Assembly: GCA_015680685.1 (NCBI GenBank)
Contig: MNCI01014507.1
Location: 190,060 to 254,059, forward strand
Source of the DNA: Gnetum montanum
Taxonomy: Eukaryota; Streptophyta; Gnetopsida; Gnetales; Gnetaceae
Reading direction: 5' to 3'
DNA: 64,000 nucleotides
This document shows, piece after piece, positions 33,151 through 42,759 of the stretch. The first letter of the stretch is position 1; each line of letters opens with the position of its first letter. The translations under genes were made by a program, and so were the position numbers. Under the pieces are notes generated by a model. It searched no databases. It had not been told where the DNA came from and saw nothing but the letters and a program-made list of their open reading frames with translations.

Positions 33151-34520
33151 ATGTCTTCTTCTTTTAGGGTTAACTCCCAACCTATGGATGATGCTACAAA
33201 ATTTCATGATAAAATATGAAAGAACCCAAATGAAGTATCCCAACAACTCAATGTGATCTATGTCCATCTAGATCCATACTATCCATACTTCACTTTTATC
33301 CTTCATCAAGATAAGTAGATGTGGTGGAGAGACCTAGAGGGAAAAATTGTATTGCCACTAATTGTGTCTGTCATTCCATCAATGTTCATGTCAACATTAA
33401 CAAAGCTAGGACTTGAAGCATTAGCCTTGGAGTACCAAGTGATAGATCACCTTTCCAAAGATTATCAACCTACAAAGACCCAACTTTGAAAAGACAAACT
33501 CATGGAGGTCCACCATGAAGCCTCTAAGGGTAAAAGAGTTCCAATCGCACTAACATCATAGGCCAAAAAGAAGGATACTAAATATCCATTAGGGCAACCT
33601 CGATGTCAAGGTTCTCCTTCCTTTGAAAAAGATAACATGACTTACCAATGATTACATTCACCCTTGGCAAGCAACCACCGTAAGGGGAGAATTGGACCCA
33701 AAATCATAGGGACCTCAAAGCCAAGGTCTCCCAATCACCAAGCAAGAGAAAAACCAAGGTACCAAAGAAGGAGAGCAAGGCAACATAATTCTCTTAGCCC
33801 CTCATCCTCATAATCTAGCTTTGACAAGGAAGAACATGATTGAGACCAAAGGATAAATAATCAGGAACAAGATGAAGATGATAGACAACTCCATCATAGA
33901 GATTGAAGAAGGAAACATAGACAAGAATAGGAAGAAAAAGGGCATCAAGAAAGAAGGCATAGTACGCAACATCATAGGAGACATGGCCATGATAGGGGTC
34001 ACAATGAACAAGATAACTATGATGAACCATTTTTTCCTACAAGAAGTATGATAAACATTTGTAAGGCAATCCACATCCCCACTTGGCATTAAAGGGATAG
34101 TTGAATCAAATTGCTTGACATGAACAATATTTTTAAATTTGAAGGGAGGTTACAATGCTAATCCACAATACCATTTGTAAGCCTTCCATGATGCATGTGC
34201 CTTGCAGAATATTGAAAATAACTAAAAGAAGCTTAAGTTATTCCCTATGACACTCATAAAGGAAGCTATAAGTTAGTATAGGTCCTTAAAATTGGAATCC
34301 ATTTGTAGATGGAGTACAATGCTAGAGTTATTTAATGACAAGTATAAGACATACTCTAGGATGTCCAACCTAAGAAAATAAATTCAAGAGTGGAAGCAAG
34401 GCAACCATGAATCCATTGATGTAGCCTTGGGAAGGTACTATTTTTTGTTACACTAGTGCCCAGGCCATGGTTTCTCTTAGAGGAAGCAACTTTGCCACAT
34501 CATAGATGGTTCTTAATATC
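33151..34520 (+). pseudogene. Element F gag, decayed and truncated
   Basis: Starts MSSSFRVNSQPMDD at 33151; the conserved gag start VIYVHLDPYYPYFTFILHQD follows, then KIVLPLIVSVIPSM. At 34140-34500 the capsid region matches H and C: GGYNANPQYHL, FHDACALQNIEN, IQEWKQGNHESIDVALGRYY and CPGHGFS. A long charged linker lies between (33700-34090). The frame is broken by stops and ends abruptly near 34520, where non-repeat sequence begins. No pol remains. Confidence 0.75.
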
Positions 34521-35236
34521 AAATTTCTCATGCTAGCTTGTGGACATAAATTGATATGTTTTAGCCATAGGATATAGTTTCCTAATCTCAAGATCATCTA
34601 TTTCTATTTCAAACTGATTACATGATCCATATGGATGCATTTAAGAGATAATGTTAAACTTTTGAATTATTAATTGTTATAGATAATTATCATTATTCAA
34701 CAGTATTAACATTTAACAATCTTCAATTTTCAAGGTTTTACTTAAAACTTAAATTATAGGAAAGTTCTATCCTTAAGTACTAATATTAGAAAGTTTCAGT
34801 TTCTAAACCATGTGTTTCCGCCTTTACCTACACCCCACCACCTAAAAACACTTCCACCATAAGCACCCAAACATGCTCCAGCACATATGATGGAGAAGAG
34901 TCCTGCAACGATTTAAATATATCATGGCATGAATAACTGCAATGCCAATGTTTCTTGGTTTATGAAGTGGTACAGAACATTCAACATTTTGGTGCTTGCT
35001 ATCCTATCATGTTATTTATTGTTGCTATACATTGTACTGTTCCTACTTACAGCCACGAAAAATTTTAAAACCCACCATATGTAGCATGTGGTTGTACTGT
35101 AATCTGTGTTGGACCTTTTTGTTTTATTGGAGCAATTAAGACGAGCAAGTCCTCACTGAAATTATCTATTTATTTCTGCTTTTTCTTCCCTAAAACTAGT
35201 AAGGTGTCGTGTACATTACTGTCTGGTTTTTGGTTG
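34521..35236. other. Start of low-repeat island; exon-like stretch on the minus strand
   Basis: No retroelement similarity was seen. On the minus strand, 34908-34795 follows an acceptor-like ATCGTTGCAG and reads GLFSIICAGACLGAYGGSVF, then RWWGVGKGGNTWF and a stop. It looks like a short hydrophobic, glycine-rich terminal exon, but I do not recognise it and no donor partner was found. The rest holds nothing I can name. Confidence 0.3.
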
Positions 35237-35960
35237 AAGTAGATGGTGAAGTGGTACAGAGGCTTCCAAACTTAACATATTCAGGCCCAAGAAGCCAGAA
35301 TTGATGAAGAGGAATTTTCTTAAATTCCAAGGGGATTCATTGCATCTACAAAATGTTAAAAGACTAAATCTTTCTGGAAAATCATTAATAAAAATGAAAG
35401 CTTCCACCTTGGAAGCAACGAGAAGTTTATTAAGATATTTGAATATAGAAGGATGTGTCTTCTTTAGCCAGCCCTCCATAAAGAAGTTCAAGGAACTCTG
35501 CTATATCAGTCTGGATGACGTGGAAGGATTTCCTTTCAAAAATAGTTCACAACTTCCCAAGCTAGCAGGCTCTGAGCTTGCATCCATTGATGTTAAGAAA
35601 AGGGATATGTCTAAGGTTCTAAGCTGTTCTGTCTTGAAATATCTTATTTGATTACAGAAATTTAGACAACTGTGGAATGAACCAGAAAACTACAATAGAT
35701 CCATAAAAAAATTGAACAAATTGTCTTTGCAAAGGTTTGAAAATCTTACTCTATTTACTGGTAACTCTAGGCTACTAAAACGTTTTCATAAAGATTAGAA
35801 ATATTTGGAACTATTAGGATTTCAAAGTGTGCCGGAAGTGAACGATCTTAAAGATCTGCTAAAAGTATTCTTTAAGGACTGTGACTTTGAATCTTGGCCT
35901 GAAGTTAGTTGTGAGCTCTCTTTATTGAAATGTTTAACTTTGCAGTTGATTGAGTAGCAT
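35237..35960 (+). pseudogene. Leucine-rich-repeat protein remnant (resistance-gene-like)
   Basis: The longest open piece is 35301-35651 (117 codons). Leucine-rich-repeat-like text is visible: LQNVKRLNLSGKSL, LLRYLNIEGCVFF, FKELCYISLDDVEGFPF and, after a stop at 35649-35651, LNKLSLQRFENLTLFTGN, KYLELLGFQSVPEVNDL and CELSLLKCLTLQLIE. Spacing is irregular, as in the LRR part of plant NB-LRR proteins. No NB-ARC, TIR or kinase motif is present nearby, so the assignment to a resistance gene is inference. At least three in-frame stops make it a pseudogene or a fragment. Confidence 0.5.
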
Positions 35961-36461
35961 GATTTGTATATCTGAAGGAGCAGACAGAGAAGCTAAGAAT
36001 GTGTGATATGATGATCAAAATATTAGGATCTAGCTGTAAGTGGTTTTCGCCAATGAAAATCACACAGATCAACAAAAGCTTTCCTTTAGGATCATGCACC
36101 AACAGTAATGTTACCAAAAAAAAAAAACACTACAGAAACTTGCTTTATGCAAAATTAGATACCTGCAGAGAATATTGATGCCTGAAAAATGCTATTATTG
36201 TGAATAGCAAAGTTAGCAATTTCTAATTCTAAGGTGATTTCAACCAGCGAATCAAGGGTAGCATTACCAAAAATGCCATAGAAACTTGCTTTATGTTTCT
36301 GATTGCAAAATTTGAAACTTAGAATCTTCATCCCGCCCTTTACATTTCCAGAACCAAGTCATCTTATGCCCAGTGAAACAAGGGTTATGCATGGCTGGGT
36401 GTCTGTTTGGACCAGATACGTGAATAGGTGTTGCCTGTATCATTTTCTTCCCTGAAACCAG

Positions 36462-36790
36462 CATCGCCTTACATTCATGATAGCATTTGGAACTGGGAGC
36501 CTAGATGCATGCATGCATGCATTCGGAGCAAACCAGTTTGATGATGCAGTCTCTGAAGAAAGAAGTGAAAGGTGGCTCTTCAATTGGCTTCACCTCTCAA
36601 CTGGTGTAGCATCTGTTCTTTCATGGCTACTGTATGGGTCTAGGAAAACGATGAGATGAGGTGGTTTATGGAATTTCAACAACGTTTATTGCCTTGGCTA
36701 TTATCAGCCTCTTTTTTGGCACACCACTGTGTAGATTTCGAAACCTTGGAGGCAACGGTTCAGCGAGACAGAAGGATAAGGCAGGTTTCG
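36462..36790 (+). pseudogene. NRT1/PTR-family (NPF/POT) transporter fragment
   Basis: LTFMIAFGTGSLDACMHAFG and then ANQFDDAVSEERSERWLFNW match the conserved NPF segment in which G.K.C...FGADQFD is followed by FFNW. After a frameshift at about 36656 the text VVYGISTTFIALAIISLFFG, then TPLCRFRNLGGNGSARQ, continues exactly in family order. That segment covers part of two to three membrane helices of a 12-helix proton-coupled nitrate/peptide transporter. The Lys-Pro of the family motif is missing (LDAC), a (TGCA)n run replaces part of it, and the rest of the gene is absent. A decayed exon is the best reading. Confidence 0.8.
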
Positions 36791-36845
36791 TAAGGACCAC
36801 CTCATCATTGTTTTTATCTTATTCTTCTTCTGTTCTTCCTACATA

Positions 36846-36881
36846 GATGAGATGAGATATGATATCTGGTCTCATCTCATC
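36846..36881. repeat. Perfect 12-bp inverted repeat
   Basis: GATGAGATGAGA (36846-36857) and TCTCATCTCATC (36870-36881) are perfect complements separated by 12 bases. It could form a hairpin. There is no following T-run that would suggest a Pol III terminator. Confidence 0.8.
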
Positions 36882-37529
36882 GATTGCACCTGCCTTCTTG
36901 CCCACCTCTGCTATTGGACTTCATCTCCTATCTGATCATCTAGGCTCCTATTACTCTTAGAATGGCTTTCGAAAGGTTTTCTTTTCTTGTGGTGCTTAAT
37001 CTTTTTCACCTGAGGGATGAGAGAATCGTTATTTTGATCAACCGTTTGTCTTCACTTGCCATAGTTTTACTGTAGCTCCTTTAGGATTTTTATTTTTCTT
37101 TAATTTGTTTTTTTACTGCTCAATCTCTTTATCGTTTGAGTGGAAAATGTATAAATAAATAAATAAAATATTAGATATTTTATCTGTCCAGGGTCACACA
37201 TGGATGACTCATTTAGGATGTTGTCAGTTACATAATAATTGTTTATGAAACTGTTGATTTTCTCTCCTTTCCTTGACATGAACACTGATACTTTCAATTA
37301 TGTCTATTTTGTGTTGCTGGTACAGAATTCGAAGGGATGGAGGAGGTAAAGAGACCCGTGAATGTGAACAGTTTGGTGGAACTAGACTCCAAAAGGTAGA
37401 AGGAAAAGGTAGTAGAGGAAAGAGCACAAGAGGGAAAACTCAGAGGTAAAGGGAGTTCTTCATCTTTCCAGTTTCCTTTCTCTAAAAAGGTTGTTGTATA
37501 CAACTAAGAGCTATTATCAAAACTGTGTG
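36882..37529. other. Unassigned sequence in the low-repeat island
   Basis: AT-rich sequence with pyrimidine-rich stretches that could be intronic. Overlapping short open frames on both strands at 37224-37503 show no family similarity. Confidence 0.4.
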
Positions 37530-37815
37530 AACCCAAAATCCCATCTTCTGTCATCCCTTCTCTTTCTAATGATTTGCTAGACCATTTTAGGTGCCTTAAC
37601 GTTGAGGAAGAAGACATAAAATACAAGTTATATTTGAATATGGAATTTTTCTCTAGCTTACCAGTGGTTCAATAATCTGAATGTAAGGATCTATTGGAGG
37701 AGGTTTACCTACTCGAGGTGCAAGCTGAAAAGCTACTCGAACAAGCTATAGATCTAGGTGTAGAAAATTTGAGGTTCCATAGTAACCTAAGTGCTTTGTT
37801 TTCCTTGTTTTAGTT
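37530..37815 (+). pseudogene. Unrecognised exon-like coding remnant
   Basis: One frame reads coherently for about 95 codons with a single stop: SSVIPSLSNDLLDHFRCLNV, EEEDIKYKLYLNMEF, then KDLLEEVYLLEVQAEKLLEQ and AIDLGVENLRFHSNLSALF. The second half is strongly helical. It is followed by AT-rich sequence resembling a 3' UTR. I do not recognise the family. Confidence 0.35.
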
Positions 37816-38174
37816 CTTCTTATTCTTTTTTATGAACTCTAGTTGTTACTGTAAACTTGGTTATGTATGGTTGTTGAATCTTGATGCAAATACAATTTAA
37901 TACAAATATTTGATCATAAAGTCTTTCACTTCAGTTTCAGAACTATCATTTCAAAATCTGTTTTAAAATTTATTTTCTTAGTCTTATATTCATGTTCAAA
38001 AAGACCTTAAACAAATCAGCTATTGTTTGTTCTTTTTAATGATACAAAGCATTCCATTGCCCTTACCAACTAAGACTATTCATAGGCTTTCCTATCCATA
38101 TAGGAGACACTCTTAGGCTTTTGTTTCCTAAATTGTGTTTTGAAGGGGTGTTTCTTGTGATCCATTTTAATGCA

Positions 38175-39349
38175 TCAACAATGGTTTAAGAAACAAAAGA
38201 GACTTTTGGGGTCTATGCCCAAGGGAAACTATCAAAAAATGGATTCAAAGGCTCATTGACTAAGTAGAAAAGATAGAAGTAGAGTTTAACAAAAGAGAAA
38301 GTATATAGGAGTATAATAGAGATTCCTTCATCCATAAAAAGGAGATTCATCTCTATGGCCTATAGTAGAAAGCACTATTAGAGACAGCTATGCAAAAAAA
38401 GAACTTATCAACTCAAAAATCTACTACTGAAATATTGGACAAGGTGGATAAGATGTGAAACTCTTTGGATGATAAGTTTCAAATAGCACTTAAAATCATG
38501 GAGGAAAAAACATAGCAGGGAAATAATGACAATGACAAGAGAATGAAAAATGATATGGAAAAGAATTATTACCATCAAAAGGATAAAGATGCAATAATAG
38601 AAGGGGTTGCACATTCTGATTTAGATAATGAAGAGTTTGACATATGCTAATAAAAACATTAAAATACTTGTTACTCAATTGTATCATTCTTGTAGGAGTC
38701 TGAGGTGTATACCTTAGACTTGAAATTCATCAAAAGGTAAGCACCTAGGAGGTTGCCTTATCCTCAAGGCAACGATATGTAGTAGTTCTACCAATAACAA
38801 TACTACCAAAGTGGAATGCCATCTCAACCTTAGGACTACTATCAATAGTAGCATAATCCACATTCATGGGGGACACCATTAGCAAGGCAACAATACCTTC
38901 ACTATGAACCAAATCCTTATGGATACTATGTCTAACACCCAGTGTCTCCAAGTGTCTCAACAACCCACATTATTCCCATCATTACTATCTTCCTGAATAT
39001 CATAGACTTGACACTTCATAAGCTAAATCTTCCTTCACATATACTCCTCACTACTTGTTGTACCATGTGCCTCATGCCCCACTTCCTTGCTGCCTACAAC
39101 ACCTATGCAAGATGAAATACCTTTGTAGCCTCAGTAGCAAAATACCATAAGAGTTGTGAACTTGCAAGTGGATACTAATTCAAGTGATTTTGAGCAAAAA
39201 TCTTGGAAGAGATCATTTTTCCTTCCTAATAGTCCATCCAAACCATCACAAGCATCTATGGTTGTGGAATCCTCTCAAACTGCCTAAGGAATATCTATTG
39301 AGCTGCCTTCAAACCAAAGACCTAAAAATGTTCAAACTATCATGTTAAA
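38175..39349 (+). pseudogene. Element G gag part, left of the H insertion
   Basis: DNA-level alignment with H: TATGCCCAAGGGAAACTATC (38213) corresponds to TATGCCCAAGGAAGGTTATC of H (41678). GAGTCTGAGGTGTATACCTTAG, then GGTTGCCTTATCCTCAAGGC, corresponds to H 42167-42240. The tail of gag and the start of protease follow. It is more decayed than H. The 5' LTR and first half of gag are missing. The sequence is interrupted at 39349 by H and resumes at 47046. Confidence 0.75.
39345..39349. repeat. Target-site duplication of element H, left copy (TTAAA)
   Basis: TTAAA immediately precedes the 5' LTR and is repeated exactly at 47041-47045 after the 3' LTR. Confidence 0.9.
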
Positions 39350-40139
39350 TAATGAACCGTGATATTGGATCCAACCATGCGATGTCAGATACCCAATATC
39401 GTGGCCTATCTCCTTGCCTATAAATAAGAGGCGGCACCTTTGGTTTCCACATTAGACAGTTAGTCCCTTAGCCAAACTCTTGCCATTTTTTCCTTCCAAA
39501 GTTAGAATTATTTCTATGTGCCCGTAGTAGGAGTCATAGAGTGAACAGATCTTTATTCAAGCATTGTGTACCTAAGCACACTTTGTGTATGGCAATAAAG
39601 ACAAACTTTATAATAAACCTTGCATCATACAAAATAGATTAATTAGCATTAATTATTATTTAATGTTTTCCTAGTTGATTAATGATTTCTCTCACCCTAC
39701 AACTCAGTTAAATATATTTAGTACAACTGCTTCGAGCATGTGTGTAGCGCTTGGTAACCCAGTGCCGATTGGCATTTGGTAATCCTAATAGTGTTGCACT
39801 TGTTCAAGATGTGTATGGAAAGTGGGAACAGATACTAGTGTTATGAGTAATTAGAACTTAGTTAATGAATAGTTAAATTAGATTAGTTACTTAGTTATCT
39901 GTCTCCCCCTCCTTACTAGTTCATGATATAAAACACATAAAAACTATAAAAATCATATGCCTCAAGCTTACTTAACCATACAACCATGACATACAAGTAA
40001 GTTTGGGAAGATAACGATTAACCAACTTGTTATTGTTCCACAAAGGCTCATAGGCACTTAGTCCATGGAATTCGACTGGATCATGTATGAAATGCGTGTA
40101 TTCGTATGGTTGAGCGTAGGGGTACCTCATCGCTCTTCA
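39350..40139 (+). mobile_element. Element H 5' LTR (790 bp)
   Basis: Starts TAATGAACC (TGATGAACC in the 3' copy) and ends CTCTTCA. It lacks about 26 bp of the GATATC cluster present in the 3' LTR. TATAAATA lies at 39419-39426, and AATAAA in GGCAATAAAGA near 39588-39600. Confidence 0.9.
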
Positions 40140-40140
40140 T

Positions 40141-40159
40141 TGGCACCATTGCCGAGGAC
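40141..40159 (+). other. Element H primer-binding site
   Basis: TGGCACCATTGCCGAGGAC, one base after the LTR. It differs from the tRNA-Asp-type site at three positions, all G-to-A, two of them within former CpG dinucleotides. Confidence 0.9.
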
Positions 40160-40271
40160 TTAATTGTTTGTGTGCTAAGTAGAACTTAGGAAATCATTCA
40201 CATTGTTGGAATGAACCCTTAGGGTTGGTTAAGGAAAAGATAATAGTACATTGCACACTGAACAAGATAAG

Positions 40272-42630
40272 ATGCCTTCTTCTTTGCACAAAAGCACTTC
40301 ATCACCTAGGACTAACACAAGAAGCAATCAGCGGCAGGATACATATGATGTTGATCCGCCAATCCCTCAACAGTTTCGTGTGGTATATATTCATCTCGAT
40401 GAATATGTACCAGACTTCACCTTTATTCTCCATCAAGATGAATAGTTGTGTTGGCATGACTTGAAAGGTAACATAGTGTTACCTCCATATCATTCAGTCC
40501 CAAGTATGCTTCTTCATGCTCTCACACAAATAGGCATGCAACACTTACATGTAGAATACATGCTCAGGACTATGATTCAAGAGACTATTATCCCACAAAG
40601 GCACAACATCAAAGGGATTTGCAATAGGAGAGACACCATAAGTCTTTGAAGGGAAAATGATCCAAGGATGCCCCCCACATTTTAAGAAAAATTGAGTGTC
40701 ATGAACATGCCTTAGGTAGTCACCCACATAACGATGTTCCTCCCCTTGACTTTGGCCAAGGGGTTGTGTATCAGAACCTTCATTCTACTATTCACAACCC
40801 AGGTACTGATACCAACGGACACAAAGTGTCTGAAGAAGGAACAAGAACATATGACAAAGGTGGGCATTCTAATCACAATCGCGATCAAGGTAGAGACCAC
40901 TAAAGAGAAGGTAGTAGACACTGTTATGGTGGTGGTTCTCCTTCTTCTTCACCTTCATTGTCTCCTTCATCCTTTCCTTCAGTGTCCAGATGCAACCATA
41001 GAGAAAAAGATCATGAGGATAAGGATAAGCAAAGTGGAAGCTACAAACAAAAGAGCCAAGATAGAGGATGAGGGCATTCTAGGGAATCACTACATAGATG
41101 GAGGAAGAGTAGGGAACAACGTAGGCACCATAGATGCCACGAACGAGATGATCATGATGAACCCCTACTTGCTACTCAAAGCATGCTAGATATAACTGAG
41201 GCTATGAAAGTTCCAACAAGGCACCAAAAAGATAGTAGGATTAAGAGGTTAGTCATGAATGACATCCTAGGATCTGAAGGGGGATATAATGCTAATCCTC
41301 AAAATCACTTACAACCATTTCATGATGTGTGTGCCTTGCAAAACATAGAAAACAAGTCGAAAAACTTAAATTTTTCCCACAGACACTAGTAAAAGAAGCT
41401 AAAAGCTAGTATCGGTCCTTAGAACCAAAATCCATTTGCAGGTGGAGTACTATGTTAGAATTATTCAACGATAAGTACCAAACGTACTCCTAGGTGTCTA
41501 ACCTATGAAAGAAAATCCAAGGATGGAAACAAGGAAGTCATGTACCCTTGGATGCTACAATGGGCTACTATTATGCACTATTACATCGTTGTCCTAGCCA
41601 TGGTTATTTGCTGCAGGATTAGCTATGCCATCTCGTAGATGGGCTTAGGCATGAAATAAGAAGAACCCTTGGTACTTATGCCCAAGGAAGGTTATCTGAG
41701 CTTAGGTCCCATCAAATTCACAGACTACTAGAGTAGGTTGCTAAGGAAGAAGGTGATCTACAAAAGAGAGAGAGTTCAGAAGAATATAACCAAGATCCTA
41801 CCCTCCGGAGAAGGGAGTAAGATTTTTTGAGGATGAGGAAGCATCCCCACTCGAAGAGATGGTGAATAGGAATACCTTGCCTATCGAAAAGTTAGCATCA
41901 AAAGTATCGACGAAGGTAGAACAAATGTGGAACTCCCTAGATAGTAGGTTTCAAACTATTCTCAAAGTAGTTGAGGAGTCTAGAGAGTGAGGTAGTGATC
42001 ATGACAAAAGAAAAAAGAGAGAAGTAGAAAATGCACGTAACAAGGGTAAGGGTAAAGTTGCTATTATTGAAGAGGTTGTGGACTCAGATATAGATGATGA
42101 TAGTGGATGCTAGATATGTCAATATGACCATCCTAAGGGATGTTGCCCTGTGATCTCACATCTGCAGGAGTCTGGGATGTATGCACTTAATCCATGATTA
42201 AACAAACGACAAACATCTCGACGGTTACCTTATCCCCAAGGTAATCCAAGGCAGTTCCACCAACCTTTAACATATTATAAAAGTGGAACTCCACCACAAC
42301 CAATTGAGCAACATCAATAGTGGTAGCACCAACAATCATGGGGAATGCCACCACCAAGGCAACAATATCCTTACTAGAAACCTGACCCATATGGATATTA
42401 CATGCAACATCCAATCTCTCCATGTGACTCTATTGGTCACGTTACTCCCCAGCATCACTACCAAGCCTGCAAGTACTATAGGACTCCCTCTCCTAGGGGT
42501 GATATTCCACAAGTGTACCATCCTTCAAATCTAACCACATCTCTCCCACCAATAGCTCCATTACCACCTGCTCTAGCAATGCAAAGTGAACTCCCTACTT
42601 AGCCACAACAATGCAATGCCACAAGGGCTG
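40272..42630 (+). pseudogene. Element H gag, decayed
   Basis: ATG at 40272 (MPSSLHKSTSSPRTNTRSNQ). The conserved start FRVVYIHLDEYVPDFTFILH follows. A basic, Glu-rich linker spans 40700-41180. The capsid domain (41280-41700) reads GGYNANPQNHLQPFHDVCAL and is frameshifted afterwards. The C-terminal His/Tyr/Pro-rich tail is at 42280-42600 (PISPCDSIGHVTPQHHYQAC, YYRTPSPRGDIPQVYHPSN). No zinc knuckle was found. Stops and shifts exclude a functional protein. Confidence 0.8.
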
Positions 42631-42759
42631 TCAATCCTCAACCTACTATTGGTTTTGATAACCATATGAAGAAAAGACCTTTCTTTAGAACTAACTGTCC
42701 AACCAAGCCTTTGCAACCCCAAGTGGCTGAGTCTTTGGACATCTCCATATCAAATAAAG

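Noticed and set aside
42187-42423. Minus-strand open frame within gag H
   Set aside because: Shadow of the His/Tyr/Pro-rich gag tail; the same antisense openness appears at 38745-38963 and 25481-25705, as expected from shared gag sequence.
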